A DNA stretch of 64,000 bases from Cyprinodon diabolis (GCA_030533445.1 CM060066.1:39313235-39377234); one strand, 5' to 3'; numbered from the stretch's first letter, positions 1 to 11,906 are shown. Notes: generated from the letters alone by a model not told the origin. Numbers and translations: made by a program.

Positions 1-1440
1 ACTTAATAACAATGGTGCTAAAAAAGTTGCCAATATTTTTTAATGTCTCAATGATTAAAAAAATATTTAGAAAAGTAGAGCTTATTTATAAGCATATTGA
101 AAACTTTTAGCTCCTTATAGTAGTGAGCTGACAGCTGCTTCATAGGTGTACTCTTTAGTACAAAACTGACTGTTTTGTCAGGCTAGGCTATAATAGTCTA
201 TAATAGGCTATTACACGGTTTTAATAGTAATCTGACATTCCTAGTTCCAAACGGAAAAAATTTAGCTCATTTAGACTCTGTTCATTCTCATCCAATAAAC
301 ACAGATCCTTAAAGTCCAAATTTGATGCATAATAACCGAAACAAAAACAAAAGAATTCCACTGAAGAATAAATTACGGCTATTTGGCTCAAATTTCACCT
401 TTCTTTGTCCCATTGTTTCTATCATGCTTTTCTTTTCAGAGTGTTTGACCCACATGCAGAAAACTAACAAGAAGCAATTAAAACTTTATGAAGTTTATTT
501 TTACAGAGGTCACGGTGAGCAACCTGTAAACAGTTTCTATGAAGGAGACTGGATCTCTGAGGTAAACCCAGTAGATATGAGTGCAGGAATTAATCCAGGA
601 GAATGAAATTAAAGAAATTACTAACTGGAGGCTTGACCCATTCTTTCTTTCTGGGGGTGCACTTGCTTGGAACCCAGGGTGGTTTGTGGCTTTAGTCCAG
701 AACAGTAAGTCTGAAACAAGAGGACAGAATTCAGTCAAGAGCAGAAACACGGTCAGAGGACAAGATGCGAGTAAGGAACTTGATCCAAGGAATGGGTATT
801 TTTTGAGAGTTTCTGGACATAGACAACCAAAAAAACATGCAGAAGACTGTCGGGGTTCAGAGGCTTGAATTACCTCTTACTGTTACAATCAGGTGGCGAG
901 GAACTGGCAGTGTTGTCCCTAAATGCTCCTCCTGATGACCATTTAAGAGCTGCAGGAACCCCAACAGTCTCATTCTGATTAACCAAATACAAAATACTAT
1001 AAAAATTAAACACTGACACAGACTCACTCAACACTTTTCAAAGTTTCATGTACATATCTCCTTTTTTGTGCAGCGGAACAATTTAGCATCAGCAAGGCAT
1101 GGTTAAGGAAAAGGTTAACACTTAAGACTAAGATACTGAATTTATTATTTGTATTATCACCTTTTGGGAAACATCTTTTCAACGTTTTACTTTTAGTGAT
1201 TCCAAAACACATAAAAAAAAAACACTAATATCTATAAAACTATCAAATTCAACAACCCTGAAGCCTGTCATGTTGGCTGGATGAGCTGAGTGAAGGTGTT
1301 TAGCCTCAGACTGTGTAATCAAACTAACCCTACTATTATTTAAATAGAGGATTTGACCACTGGTCATTTAGTTAAGCTGTGGACCAGACACCTGCACTGT
1401 ACGCCCTCACTGGTGACTTCACTCCCTTCGACTGTAATCA
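1..1440. other. intergenic, nothing recognised
   Basis: AT-rich DNA upstream of the first SCPP gene. Open frames up to 95 codons (for example 581-868 on +) have no recognisable domain, no convincing splice context and ordinary low-complexity composition, so none is called. No repeat family was recognised here. Confidence 0.5.
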
Positions 1441-1462
1441 GCACTTTGGTCAGGGGGCACCA

Positions 1463-1469
1463 TATAAAA
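1463..1469 (+). promoter_or_regulatory. TATA box of the first SCPP gene
   Basis: TATAAAA lies about 30 bp upstream of a plausible cap region near 1495. It is followed by a short non-coding exon ending at about 1563 with a GTAAGAG donor. A TATA promoter plus a non-coding exon 1 and a signal-peptide exon 2 is the usual SCPP layout. Confidence 0.6.
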
Positions 1470-1654
1470 GAAGAAGGAGCTCTGTGTGAGACATAACACA
1501 ATCAGCTGGCATCACCTCATTCCACCTTCATTCTCTGGTGCTTATTTTTTTTTATCAAATTGGGTAAGAGCATATACCTGGCAAACAGAAACGAGCAAAC
1601 AAAGGTAATGTTTACATATTTAATAACATCGATTTCTATGTTTTCAGGTTGAAA

Positions 1655-3070
1655 ATGAAGACGGTCCTTCTATGTTTGTGTTTGGCCAGCACTGCCTGTG
1701 CTCTGCCTGTAAGTCTACGTCAAAAAATTTAAACTTTCACACAAATTGTACTGCTTTCCTATCTCTAACTATTTCAATTTGTGCATCAAGTTTCAGTACT
1801 TGCCGCATTACACAGGGTCTAGACCTCGGGTACCAGGGGCACAGGTAACTGCGCATTTTTTGTATTGTTTTTTAATCAGTTTTACAAAATTTTTGTTTTC
1901 TCTTTCTCACCCACTAAATGAAAATTTAACACAAAAAAAAATCACTGAAGGCTGCAATTTCACAGATAAGTTTATTTTACATCTATATAGATAAAAGCAC
2001 CTTTCACAACTGGTTTCCCACAACCTGGAGTCCCAGGGGCCTATAGTGTGGAATTTGTAAGTCTTATTTCTTTAACATGATGTTTCGTCGTACGGTAATT
2101 TTACATGATTTTTTTGTCTCACACAAATGTACACTTTGCATCTTTTTCAAAGCTTTATCCATATAGATTCGGTGCTGGTGCATCTGGAACAAACCAAGCA
2201 CAGGTAGGAGTTGTTTGTATGTGTACGTACTTGTGGTAATGCATGACAATAACTTATTTTTAACTTTACACTGATTTTGTTTCAACAGACTGTTCCTCAA
2301 TATGGTTTCATCAAGTACTCCATTCCTCAGCCACCTGGTAGACAGAGTGTTGAAGTTGTATGTGTTATCTGTTCTTTTTTGCCATTCTTCTTGTTATCTG
2401 GAACAAATTGGGCTCATTAACATTTTTGTGCTGTTTTTATGCTTACAGTTCTACCCGTTTGACTTCACTCAAAACAGGGTAAATATTTTGGACAATTTAA
2501 CACAGTCTTGTAGACCTAACATTATACTATTGGACTGTAAAAGCAGGTGAATATTTATTTTTTATTTTTTTTTCAAGATCATGCAGAACACTCCTGCAAT
2601 GACAAATGGTCCAATTGGGCAAGATGTAAGCCATTTTTTTTTAAGTTGATTTTCTGATTTCACTATTACTTTCAAAACTATTGAAAATTATTAATTCTAT
2701 TTGTTGTCTCCTTTTTTCCCAGTTAACCCCATATGGATTTCCTCCTCAAACCATTCCCCAGCAGCCTGTAAATGTAAGGCAAGATAATTACAGATATATA
2801 ATCTATAATGCCTCTCTTTATTTTCCTTCACATGTGTCTACTTTGATTCTTAGATGCCAGCCTTTGATGTGAATGCACATCCCTCCCAGGATCCCCTGCA
2901 GCAACTGCAGCAGGACCAACCTGTGCAAACAAGCCAAGTAACCAAACTATGAATTACTTTGATAATTAAAATTGAACCACTAATAAATGTTCAAAAAAAC
3001 ATTTGGTCAAGTATATATTTAGGAAAATTGTATGTTGTTTTTCTGTTTCCAGGCACCCGCGAAAGTGTGA
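1655..3070 (+). CDS. Pro/Gln-rich secretory calcium-binding phosphoprotein (SCPP)
   Basis: The secreted product probably acts in the extracellular matrix of mineralising tissue (family knowledge). Ten coding exons can be read, all separated by phase-0 introns: 1655-1708, 1791-1844, 1991-2056, 2153-2203, 2289-2357, 2449-2478, 2578-2625, 2723-2773, 2854-2937 and 3053-3070 (stop TGA), giving about 174 residues. The first exon encodes a signal peptide (MKTVLLCLCLASTACA, then LP). The mature chain is rich in Pro, Gln, Tyr and Phe (segments such as YGFPPQTIPQQP and LQQLQQDQPVQ) and lacks a long acidic stretch. Tiny phase-0 exons, a signal-peptide exon following a non-coding exon, and P/Q-rich composition are SCPP hallmarks. 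The exon at 1991 uses an unusual acceptor after CTATATAG; the next AG downstream would bring in a stop. Orthology to a named P/Q-rich teleost SCPP cannot be settled by eye. The splice model is inferred from GT-AG signals. Confidence 0.75.
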
Positions 3071-3333
3071 ACGACTGAACTATCGTCTGCTCCTCAACAT
3101 TTTAAACACTGATCTTTGGTTATGAAATCAAGAAGTTACCCTAATGTAACTCTTTAGAACATTAGTAAAAACATTATGACAGGGTATAATGTGTAGATAT
3201 CTGAAAAAGCTTTATCATTGTCTTTAGATTTCCAATAACAATAGTTGTCTAAGTATTATTGAGACCCAGCATGCTGTTTTCACAGTACTTGCATTATTTC
3301 CCTTGTTTTCTCCCATTATGGTTTTCTTTTTGA

Positions 3334-3339
3334 AATAAA
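3334..3339 (+). terminator. poly(A) signal, first SCPP gene
   Basis: AATAAA about 265 bp after the stop codon at 3070 is the first canonical polyadenylation hexamer downstream. The assignment is positional. Confidence 0.5.
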
Positions 3340-3399
3340 GAATTTTAAGCAAATCCCTGCAATGAGGTTGTCTTTTTTGTTGAAGAATCTTGAAACAAG

Positions 3400-4605
3400 C
3401 AGCCATGACCACATCTGTTCAGACCTCAACACATTACAAAAAGGGACTGTAAAATTAAATAGTTTAAAATAAAAAAAATAAAAAATAATTGCACAGTACT
3501 TAGACATTTCAGTATTCTTCACATCACACCCTCAGATTACTGTGCATCTTCTTATGATTTGTTAACATTATGATCACAGCTGCTGTTCTTTTGGGTCTTT
3601 TGGGAGAATGGGTCTATGAGATTTGCATTTCTAGTGAATGAGGTCTTAATTAAAAGAGCTGAATTTGTCCATACTGTTCTAACACTCTAATATGCTATAA
3701 GCTAAAACATTCCTTTCCCTGTACTTCATACTTTGCTCTTACATGTTGGTCTATATTCAAATGCAATAAAGTTTGTGGTTTTGACATAGCAAAATGTGAA
3801 AAAATATCAAGGGGTGAAAATTTTGTTTGCTTGATTCCATAGGCTGACATTTAGAACTCAGTAGGATTTTTTTTTTTTACCTTAAGGAAGGTAAAACAAA
3901 GCTGATTCACTTTTAAAGTGCCTTAATTAGATAAAAATAGCAGTAGCTAAAATTTATTAGGATCTTCACATGACAGTTTATTAAAATCTCATTAATGTAG
4001 AAACAGAAAACTGGTCAATTTAAATTGTTTGGATGAGATTCATCGTTCCAATATCAACTTTCTCCTAAAAGTCTAAATACTGTAAACACTGTTTCCAAAA
4101 TACGCTGCAAATTATCACACCTAAAATAAACTGCTTCAAAGCTTTGGCAAATTTCCCTGCAGTGAAATTTTACTGTTGTGAAAACTAAACATCACAAAGG
4201 GGGAAATCCACCAGATAACTTATCCCCTGGGGACAAAAGCCTGTTGCAACCTGGTTTTAAAACCTACCTCTTCAAAGACACCAAATAAAGAGACAGACGC
4301 CTGACTCTGTTTGTTCTAGTTTTCTTTCCTGGATCACCATAAAACTTTTTTTAGCAGTGTGAGAACAGATGATAAAAGCTGATTTGAAACTGTTAAATTA
4401 CTTACCCTGGTTTTGCTTCTTTTTAAGACTTTGTCAGTGAAACACTAAATAGCGGCAAATCAAGAAGTAAAATAAGGAATAAAAGAGTGCAAAATTTGCC
4501 CACCTCCAGTTTAGCACAGCATGTATCGTGACTCTAAGAAATATTGTTCATACTGTAAGTCATCTGAGGATGATCTCATTTTATTAATTTGATGTCCTAC
4601 CTCTA
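3400..4605. other. intergenic, nothing recognised
   Basis: AT-rich sequence between the first SCPP gene and a Tc1-like element. No coding segment or structured repeat could be supported. The stretch around 4235-4285 loosely resembles the end of a LINE coding region, but this is too weak to call. Confidence 0.4.
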
Positions 4606-4609
4606 CATA

Positions 4610-5600
4610 CAGTGATGAAAGTAAGTATTTGAACACAGGGCCATTTTGCAAGTTCTCACACTTAGAAATCATGGAGGGGTCTGAAATTGTTATCATAGGT
4701 GCATGTCACTGTGGGAGACAAAATCTAAAACAAAAGATCCCAAAATCACAGTGTATGATTTTCTAACTATTTACTTCTATGATACAGCTGCAAATAAGTA
4801 TTTGAACACATGAGAAAATAAATGTTAATATTTGGTACAGTATTATTTTTTTTTCTTAGGTTAAACGTTTCTTGTAGTTTTTCACCAGGTTTGCACACAC
4901 TGCAGGAGGGATTTTGGCCCACTCATCCACATAGATCTTCTCTAGATCAGTCAGGTTTCTGGACTTTCGCTGTGAAACACAGAGTTTGAGCTCCCTCCAA
5001 AGATTCTCTATTGGATTTAGATCTGGTGACTTGCTAGGCCATGATGCTACCACCCCCATACTTCACAGTAGAGATGGTATTCTTGGGATGATATCATTCT
5101 TCTTCCTCCAAACACAGTTAGTGGAATTATGACCAAAAAGTTCTATTTTGGTCTCATCTGACCACATTACTTTCTCCCAGGAGTCCTCTGAATCATCCAA
5201 ATGGTAATTGGCAAACTGAAGACGGGCATTGACATGTACTGGTTTAAGCAGGAGAACCTTCTGTGCCATGCATGATTTCAAACCATGAGATCTTAGTGTA
5301 TTACCATCAGTCACATTGAAAAAACGCTGGTCCCAGCTCTTTTCAGGTCATTGACTATCTCCTCCAGTGTAGTTCTGGACTAATTTCCCACCTTTCATAG
5401 GATCTTTGAGACCCCACTAGTTGAGATCTTGCATGGAGCCCCAGTCTGAAGGAGATTGAGAGTCATGCTTAGCTACTTCCATTTTCTAACGATTGCTTCA
5501 ATAGTGGACCAAGCTGCTTGACAATTTCCCCGTAGACCTTTTTTCATGATTTAGAAGTGGGAGAACTTGCAAAATGGCAGGGTGTTTGAACTTGCAAAAT
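4610..5600 (-). mobile_element. Tc1/mariner-like DNA transposon, internally deleted
   Basis: The left end begins at a TA dinucleotide followed by CAGTGATGAAAGTAAGTATT. A related inverted sequence (GAGAACTTGCAAAATGGC) recurs near 5560-5580, so the ends are imperfect terminal repeats. Minus-strand frames between 5314 and 4856 carry Tc1 transposase motifs: VMWSDETKIELFG with the first catalytic Asp, then [15 protein letters not shown] with the final acidic residue. An in-frame stop sits near 5060. The segment that should carry the second catalytic Asp between these motifs is missing, so the copy cannot encode an active DDE enzyme. Confidence 0.8.
4856..5314 (-). pseudogene. broken Tc1-like transposase
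   Basis: Two consecutive same-frame pieces (5314-5063 and 5059-4856) are separated by a stop. The upstream piece has the first-Asp motif WSDETK and the downstream piece has [11 protein letters not shown]. Compared with a normal Tc1 transposase of about 340 residues, the central region of roughly 80 residues with the HDN/QDN motif is absent, and the N-terminal helix-turn-helix region is too decayed to read. It is non-functional. Confidence 0.75.
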
Positions 5601-5767
5601 GACAGGAGGTGATTGGCTTATTCAAGGGAGGTTTGTGATTGCTGGCAAAGAATTTCCTGCTTGAAAAAATGCCTTTGTGTATCAAGGCATGTCAGGAAAG
5701 TCCAAAATATCCACACACAAATGCATCGAAGACTACTGGTGGTTTGTAATTTACTTTACTCTTGTTG

Positions 5768-5901
5768 TGTGCATGTGTGGATCTTGTATGCTTGTGTGAA
5801 TCGTTCTGTGCATGTGTGGCTCTTGTGCTGATTTTTTTGTGCTTGTGTGAATCATGGTGCACATGTGTGGATCTTGTCCTGTGCATGTTTGAATCACATA
5901 T
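5768..5901 (+). repeat. short imperfect minisatellite, about 3 copies
   Basis: The motif GTGCATGTGTGGATCTTGT followed by GCTTGTGTGAATC recurs about three times with unit length 40-50 bp and interspersed insertions. The open frames on both strands here (Cys/His-rich translations) are by-products of the repeat. Confidence 0.6.
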
Positions 5902-5909
5902 GTGTGTTT

Positions 5910-7365
5910 GTTAAAAATGTCACAGGTCGACACTCCATAGTACGATATGTAGAAATACCTGTAAAAAGAAAGAATGTGCAATAAAGAATGATGTTCTCCT
6001 ATTTCACATTATCAAACAGAAAGACATAACATTTTATTCTGTTATCTAATAAAATTGTGACCTGTGGTGTTTAGTAAGTTAAAAGTGGCAGAAGACATGA
6101 CTACAGCACAGAATTCAAATATAAATAAAATACAAGGTTTTGATGATCATCTTTTTATTGCATTGTGCCAGATTCCTAAGCAATCAAGATGAATACTGTC
6201 ATCCTGAAATCACATATTAAAAAAAGACAATTAGAAATAATGAGTAATATTGCCCCTCTAGCAAGGCAAATGCATTTTATTAAGGATGATAAATGACAAG
6301 TAGTTCTTTTGGAACAGACAGTTATGCCTACTCACTTCATTAGCCTTATAAAACTATAGGGCTAATGAAAATAGAAGGATTCTAAGGAAATGATAAAGTG
6401 AAAGTTATCTGTTAGAATAACTTAGCAGATTTCAGTCAATGATGTGTGGATTACAGTTTGTCAGGCTACATAAGTCTTACAAGGCCTTATCTTAAATAGA
6501 AAAACATTAAAGGAAAAAGTTACAGAGACGTCTGAAGCTCAAAATCTATTTCATCCATGACCACACAGGTTTTTAATCATATACAGAGAATTCAGACTTC
6601 CCAAATGGAGTCTTTTGCTGGTAGACACAAACATGAGAAATATGCATAAATCATTAGATGTAGTTTCAAGAAAATAGAGAACAAAAAGATTTGTTTTGTT
6701 TCTTTGCCTTTTATTAACATTTTCTCATAATTGTTTAAGAAGTACTTAGCCCCCCCCCCCCCCCCTCCCCCCCCCCCCAAAAAGAAAAAGCTGAGTCTGG
6801 TTTTAATCAAGGTTTGTTTGTAGGAAGAGGTTGTTTATGATTTTAAGGGGTTGTAAACAGTTTGATGAGTTTGCCCCTTTCCTGTTTACCTGAACCCCTA
6901 CCAGTTTCCACAGCCCCACAAGATTCTTTTTGTGTGATGTAAATTTACTAAAACTTTTTTGTAACCACACTACCTCTGAAAATCTTTTGAAAAAGTTTAG
7001 GGCTGCCTTTGACAACTTTAACATCCTAACAGAAAAGCACGAAGACCTTCAAGAATTGCTCTAGATTGTATTGGTCACTATGAAACCTGTATTCATACAA
7101 ATGTTTTATGTGGTGTTTAAGTATTTTTCTTTCTATATTTCCTCATTTACATCTATGTTATGGTTGTAATTGTTGAGGCAGGTATATCTTTAGGAACAAA
7201 TTTTAAACTTCTGAGTGTTTCAGATAACATGACAGAAATAGCGGCTTTCATTCAGCAGATTTTGCAGAAACATTTAATGCATTAATCATTTCCTGCATAA
7301 GAAAGGTGACAGGCTTGTTAATAACTGGGCAGGATTTAAGGTTTTTATTGTCATGTCACCTCACA
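5910..7365. other. intergenic, one poly-C run
   Basis: No gene or recognised repeat was found. The one notable item is a C-rich homopolymer tract at about 6751-6779 interrupted by a single T, which makes the glycine-run open frame on the opposite strand an artefact. Confidence 0.5.
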
Positions 7366-7369
7366 TTTA

Positions 7370-8110
7370 GATTCTATTAGATTAGATAAGATTAGATTAA
7401 CTTTATTGTCCCAAAGGAAATTTTATATGGATACAGACTCTGGCTGCTAAATACTGTAGTCCAAACTGTGTCACACTGCATTCACACATAAAAACACTGC
7501 TATAGAAATACCATTATAAGACAATAACTAAATACATAAGGAATCATGTTACATTACATTCACAATAAAAAAGGGAGGAAAAAAAGACTTAAAAAAAATC
7601 TGTTATATGAGATTTATATGTCGGTTTAGTTTAAATTTTGAATACCATTGCATATTCCAAACTATTCCAACTGCCCTCAGGTCAAAGATCAGTTATTGTG
7701 TTTTTTGGACATTAAGAGTCAGAAAGTATTCCTCGCACCACTGAACAAAGGTTTTAATCTGCTGTCTGTAACCAATTAGGTCTGATGTACCTAAATGAGG
7801 CAGAGAATAGCTGTGTCATCAGAAAACTTAAACACAGTTGTTTGGTGTATTACATTTGTAGTATTTGGTATATGTGAACAGAAAAGGTGAACTGACACAC
7901 CCCTGGGGAGCGCCAGGGCTGATGTTAAGATCAGATAAGGTCCTGTCACCATAACTGGCTGAGAACGACTAATAAGGAATGAGTGAAACCATCTGGTTAT
8001 ATATTGATTGACATTCATTTTTTTCATTGTAGACAGAAGAACGTGAGGCTGGAGAGTATTAAAGGCTGAACTAAAATCAACAAAAAGCAGTCTAGCATAA
8101 AATTTGCATG
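7370..8110 (-). mobile_element. degenerate non-LTR retrotransposon (LINE) fragment
   Basis: On the minus strand, 8027-7791 reads as part of a LINE reverse transcriptase. It runs from a GWxxSFL-like region through SALALPRGVSV (decayed S-T-G-x-P-Q-G-x-x-x-S-P motif) to FKFSDDTAIL, the counterpart of the F/YADD catalytic box. The low-coordinate end (7375-7425) is the element's 3' tail, with AATAAAGTTAATCTAATC-type repeats. Stops and substitutions show that it is dead. The clade is not assigned. Confidence 0.65.
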
Positions 8111-8120
8111 CTGGAACGGT

Positions 8121-9390
8121 CTACGTGCAGGATAGGTGTTTCATGATGAAGAGCACCCTCTGAATGCTGATGTCTCTCCTGTCACCTAGTGCTGGTGTCA
8201 TAAGCACATTTGGAGATGAAGCTAAGAAACAGAGAAAGTATATTTCTCCAGCTCCCTCATATGTAGCCCCACTCTGAAGATCTGCTAGTCTGTGCCATGA
8301 AAACAGTCCTGCAGCAAAGCAGCTACATCCCTTGGCCACAACTGTCACACTGTGGCCATTTTCTTATTTGGTCTAATCCATCTCATTAGCGGTCAATATG
8401 CCGATGCCAGCAGAATGGAGATGTGGACAGAGATACCTAGATGAGGCAGAGGAAGGACTCTGTATGCAGGATGATTGTTGTCTCTCCATGTGGGAGAGGT
8501 GACATGCTTGTAAAAACTGTGTCTATCAACTTTGGCCATTCTCTCCCCAATTCTTTCCTAAGAGATCACTCCGGAAAAAATAACACTGCATAATGTATGT
8601 ATTAAATAACCATCAGACATGACAACAGATTTTGACATAAATTGAAATCTTACTCACACCAAAGAAATTACTTAGGGTTACAGAAGGTAGTGCTTACCAA
8701 CTGGGCTTGCATCTCTATAAAGTTGGCCCTGCATCACAGTTAGACACTATATACAACTGCAGCATCAAACTTTGCTACACCACTTTGACACATGTGAGGA
8801 TGTCGCCTGCTATAAAGTACGAGTGACATCCTTGGTTCCAGCCATATCAAAATAATACAGTTTTCTCAGATCATGCCCTTGTGAATACCCCGCAAGACAT
8901 AGCTCGCTGTTAAGAGTCTCTGTTGTGTACAGAATGAACATGTTAGCTGTAGATCCTGACAGAAGATAAACTAAGATAAACTTCTTTGGAAGGCATTGGT
9001 TTACTGTATACATGAAGTTCCGGGAGTCTCCCTGACATAGATAGTTGTTCATGGATGCCTGCGAGTCGGATAAATTATCCCGGATTTTAGACTTTGCGAG
9101 GTGGTGTTTTATTAATGCGAGCGAGAGCATGCAGGCAATATAATAATTCATGCATCATGTGCGGATTAGAATTACTGCAATTGCGCAGGCGCAACAAGAG
9201 AGTGCGGGTGTGAGGTGTAGGTTACTTGTGAATCCTGTGCAGCGTGTCTGTTCAAAGCGATGCTTTGTTCAACCAGCGCTCCAGGTGGCTAGTTGTCAGA
9301 GAGCTGATTGGATCGGTCTGAAAAGTTTTGGGTTACTCTCTGACAGTCACCTAGTTACCAATCAAACCTGTGCATCCTGTGAAATGGCAG
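8121..9390. other. intergenic, unassigned
   Basis: Contains an unrecognised 113-codon open frame on the minus strand (9151-8810) and a slightly CpG-richer patch at about 9060-9380. The 8121-8400 part may continue the adjacent minus-strand LINE but is too decayed to prove. No domain was recognised. Confidence 0.35.
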
Positions 9391-9394
9391 AGGT

Positions 9395-9530
9395 TGAATC
9401 CATCCATCCATCCATTTTCTTACACGCTTAATCCCAAGCGGGGTCGCAAGGGGTGCTGGTGCCTTTCTCCAGCTGTCTACGGATGAGAGGCAGGGTACAC
9501 CCTGGACAGGTCGCCAGTCCGAGGTTGAAT
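9395..9530 (-). repeat. short dispersed repeat with (ATGG)n tail
   Basis: Starts with CATCCATCCATCCATTTTC, then GGGGTCGCAAGGGG and a block ending in GGACAGGTCGCCAGTCC. This is a very common teleost interspersed-repeat 3' end, here in minus orientation. A second, plus-oriented relative lies at about 43590-43735, and both share the tetranucleotide tail. Confidence 0.65.
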
Positions 9531-9539
9531 CCTCAAGTA

Positions 9540-10380
9540 AAAAATTAAAATATAGGACTAATTATACAGCAGAATATACTAAAGTATATCCACGTCTAGT
9601 GAAGGTAAGGAACATTGGCGGATCTAGACCAAATGTACCAAAGGGGAAGGAGGGGGCCAGTGTGTTTTCATAGGGGCACAGAAAAGCATGAAATAAAAAA
9701 CAGGGCAAGGGATTCAAATATATCAAGAGAGCTGCATGAAGTGAAATTTCTATTCAATTAGGTTCAATACAAAATATATTTGTTATGAGGTCATATACAT
9801 TTATAATTTAGGAATTTGACATATTTTTTGTCTTGATTTAAGTTAGAACTACCGTTTTCGATAAAATTTGAATCAGAACTCAAGAAAAACTGTTAAATTC
9901 ATCTGTAAAAATTAGAGCATTTTTTTTTATTTGTTGTTAAAAAAAAAAAAACACTTGGCAGATGAAAAATGGGATCCTATCTCAATACCACTGAAGCTAT
10001 CACCTTAATGTTTTTGAATAATAAGCAAAACAGAATTTGTAAAGAAAAATAATTAAATCAGTAACCATGTCTGTTCCAGCGCAGATCATCATTAGATGAG
10101 TTCCAAAAACTCCCTGAAATGAGTTTTTGGAACTTGGGATGTCTGTGTTACAGACAATTAATCCTATGGTTTGACAGACTCACACATCATTAAAAAATAC
10201 TCTAGCAGTTCCATGGGATTAAAGTCCCCCTCAACCACCTAAAATGCCTCCGGATTCTTTATCTGCAGCAAGCTAATAGTACCATACAGCTCAGTTGATA
10301 CTTTATCAGCATCAATTTCCAGTGGAATGTAAATAATGGTTGGGCATATAACTGTTAAATCAGGTTTCCATTAGGCAAAG
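9540..10380. other. intergenic, nothing recognised
   Basis: AT-rich DNA with poly-A/T runs. No gene, terminal repeats or known element was identified. Confidence 0.4.
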
Positions 10381-10383
10381 AAC

Positions 10384-10969
10384 AGCAGATTCTAACCTGA
10401 CAACAGCCAGATGCTTGTCTCGCTCCGCCTAGCTCCACTCACATACATCTGGGACACCGCCATAGGAATTGCCTTTACTGAAGGCTAGGCCTTATCAAAA
10501 CTCCTTGTATATGATTGGATAAGCCACTTGTCTGTCATCTTTATCGACGTGCTATTTCAACCACTCACACCGCAGCTAACCCGTGACGCTGTGAGAGGAG
10601 GAGCCATTTGGTAGATCAAGCTCTTGCCAAATCCGGTCGGGAGAAGGGCGAAAACATCGTTTCCACCAACAAAAGCCTTCAAAGCCGTTCTCTGATGTTC
10701 TTTTAATGAAACAATATCAGATAGATTGGACAACACAGAAGAAATAGCAGCATCAATGCTAACGCTTGCTTCCTCGATGCGAGCCGCCATTGTTGTTGGA
10801 ATTTCACGGTCGTTTCTCCACTCCAGGACACACCCGCCCTGCGTCCTGATTAGCCAGACCATAAATCTGGTTGTGGAAATCACTTTCAATGAGCGGTGTC
10901 CCAGATGTATGTGAGTGGAGCTAGGCGGAGCGAGACATGCATCTGGCTGTTGTCAGGTTAAGCAGATTC
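10384..10969. mobile_element. 568-bp TIR DNA transposon with 9-bp target duplication and captured RecQ-like fragment
   Basis: The element spans 10393-10960. Its terminal inverted repeats are 68 bp long with one mismatch (10393-10460 and 10893-10960), starting TAACCTGACAACAGCC. The 9-bp AGCAGATTC flanks both sides (10384-10392 and 10961-10969), which fits a target-site duplication. Long TIRs with a 9-bp duplication are known for Mutator-like (MULE) elements; 8-9 bp also occurs in other superfamilies. The interior carries a minus-strand coding fragment with a RecQ helicase Walker A motif and no transposase, so it is non-autonomous. Superfamily assignment is inference. Confidence 0.8.
10557..10889 (-). 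CDS. RecQ helicase-like N-terminal fragment inside a TIR element
   Basis: An open frame of 110 codons; a more likely start is the internal Met at 10790 (MAARIEEASVSIDAA). Around residues 60-95 it has the RecQ motif 0/I arrangement: a Leu-Lys-x-x-Gln-Arg segment, then FVGGNDVFALLPTGFGKSLIYQ in two parts, with the Walker A core TGFGKS and the following YQ. In RecQ enzymes this binds ATP, but motifs Ia-VI are absent, so no helicase activity is expected. The frame lies wholly between the two terminal inverted repeats. A potential donor (GTGTGAGT) near 10560 could have led to further exons in a longer parent copy. It is probably a captured or residual exon rather than a host gene. Confidence 0.55.
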   Translation of the reverse strand: MKVISTTRFMVWLIRTQGGCVLEWRNDREIPTTMAARIEEASVSIDAAISSVLSNLSDIVSLKEHQRTALKAFVGGNDVFALLPTGFGKSLIYQMAPPLTASRVSCGVSG

Positions 10970-11880
10970 ATCATCTCTGTAAAATATACTCATCCTTAGA
11001 CAGCAAATCAGTTTTATTATCCAGTGATTGAACAGTGGACAAAAATAGGATTGGAATTGATGGCTTCCGATCCTTTAGCTGGGCCAACTCCCCCACCCAC
11101 TTTCCCAGGCTATGCCAATTTTCAGCCTTGGAGCTGACATCTACATATTGCCTAAATTACAAGATATGCACATCTGAATATCTTCCACCCAAATTGATTT
11201 TCAAGGCAAGAGCTGTTTTGTTGCAGTTTTTGGTTCTTTTTTGGTAATTCTTAAATTTACTCTTGCCATAAAGGAGTGTTTGTTACAATGCCTGAGGATG
11301 GATAGAATTCCTGAGCTTGTTAACATATTTGGACTATAAGCAATAGTAGAATAATAATAGAAGAAAGAACATCTATGGAGGTTGGCACAAATTACCTTTA
11401 TTACAGCAGGAGGGCAGGTTGGCTTTAGAAAATAAACCAAAAGGGAAAAAAAAAATGTGTGATCTTAAATATCATGGTGTGTTACAAAAAAGACATAAAA
11501 TGAGCCCCCAAAAAGACATGTAATGGGGCGGGAGTTTGAAAGTGGATACATCTTACTTGTCACTACTGTTTTTTTTTCCCTCTATAAATTTAGTAAAACT
11601 TAATGATGCCTGTCTGTGCCTTAGATGCACAATATTAAGAAAGTTGAGTTCATTTATATTCATTTATTTCTAAGTCCATCTATATTGACCCTGTTGGTGG
11701 TACATGGTACCCCCCTATTTTTTTCCCCATATAGAGCTTCAGAGCCATAAAGAAGATAATGGTGGCTACGCAGACCTGCACAGCGTGTTATTAACTATAA
11801 CAAGGCCTTAGCCCCGCATACCATTTTCTTTGTTTTGACATGTAAGAGGCAAACTTCAAACACACAGCTGTGCATGTTTT
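10970..11880. other. intergenic upstream of the acidic SCPP gene
   Basis: No gene or classifiable repeat was seen. Small open frames (for example 11035-11247 +) lack recognisable features. Confidence 0.45.
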
Positions 11881-11906
11881 AGCCGATGTGATTGGCTTTT
11901 AGAAGA

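Noticed and set aside
4195..4290. Possible L2-like LINE C-terminal scrap
   Set aside because: Only a short loose similarity (FKTYLFK-like) with no tail or neighbouring blocks.
6592..6810. Gly-run open frame on the minus strand
   Set aside because: Caused by the poly-C tract at about 6751-6779.
8810..9151. 113-codon minus-strand open frame
   Set aside because: No recognisable domain, no splice context, and it ends in a repeat-rich region; chance or a decayed element is as likely as a gene.
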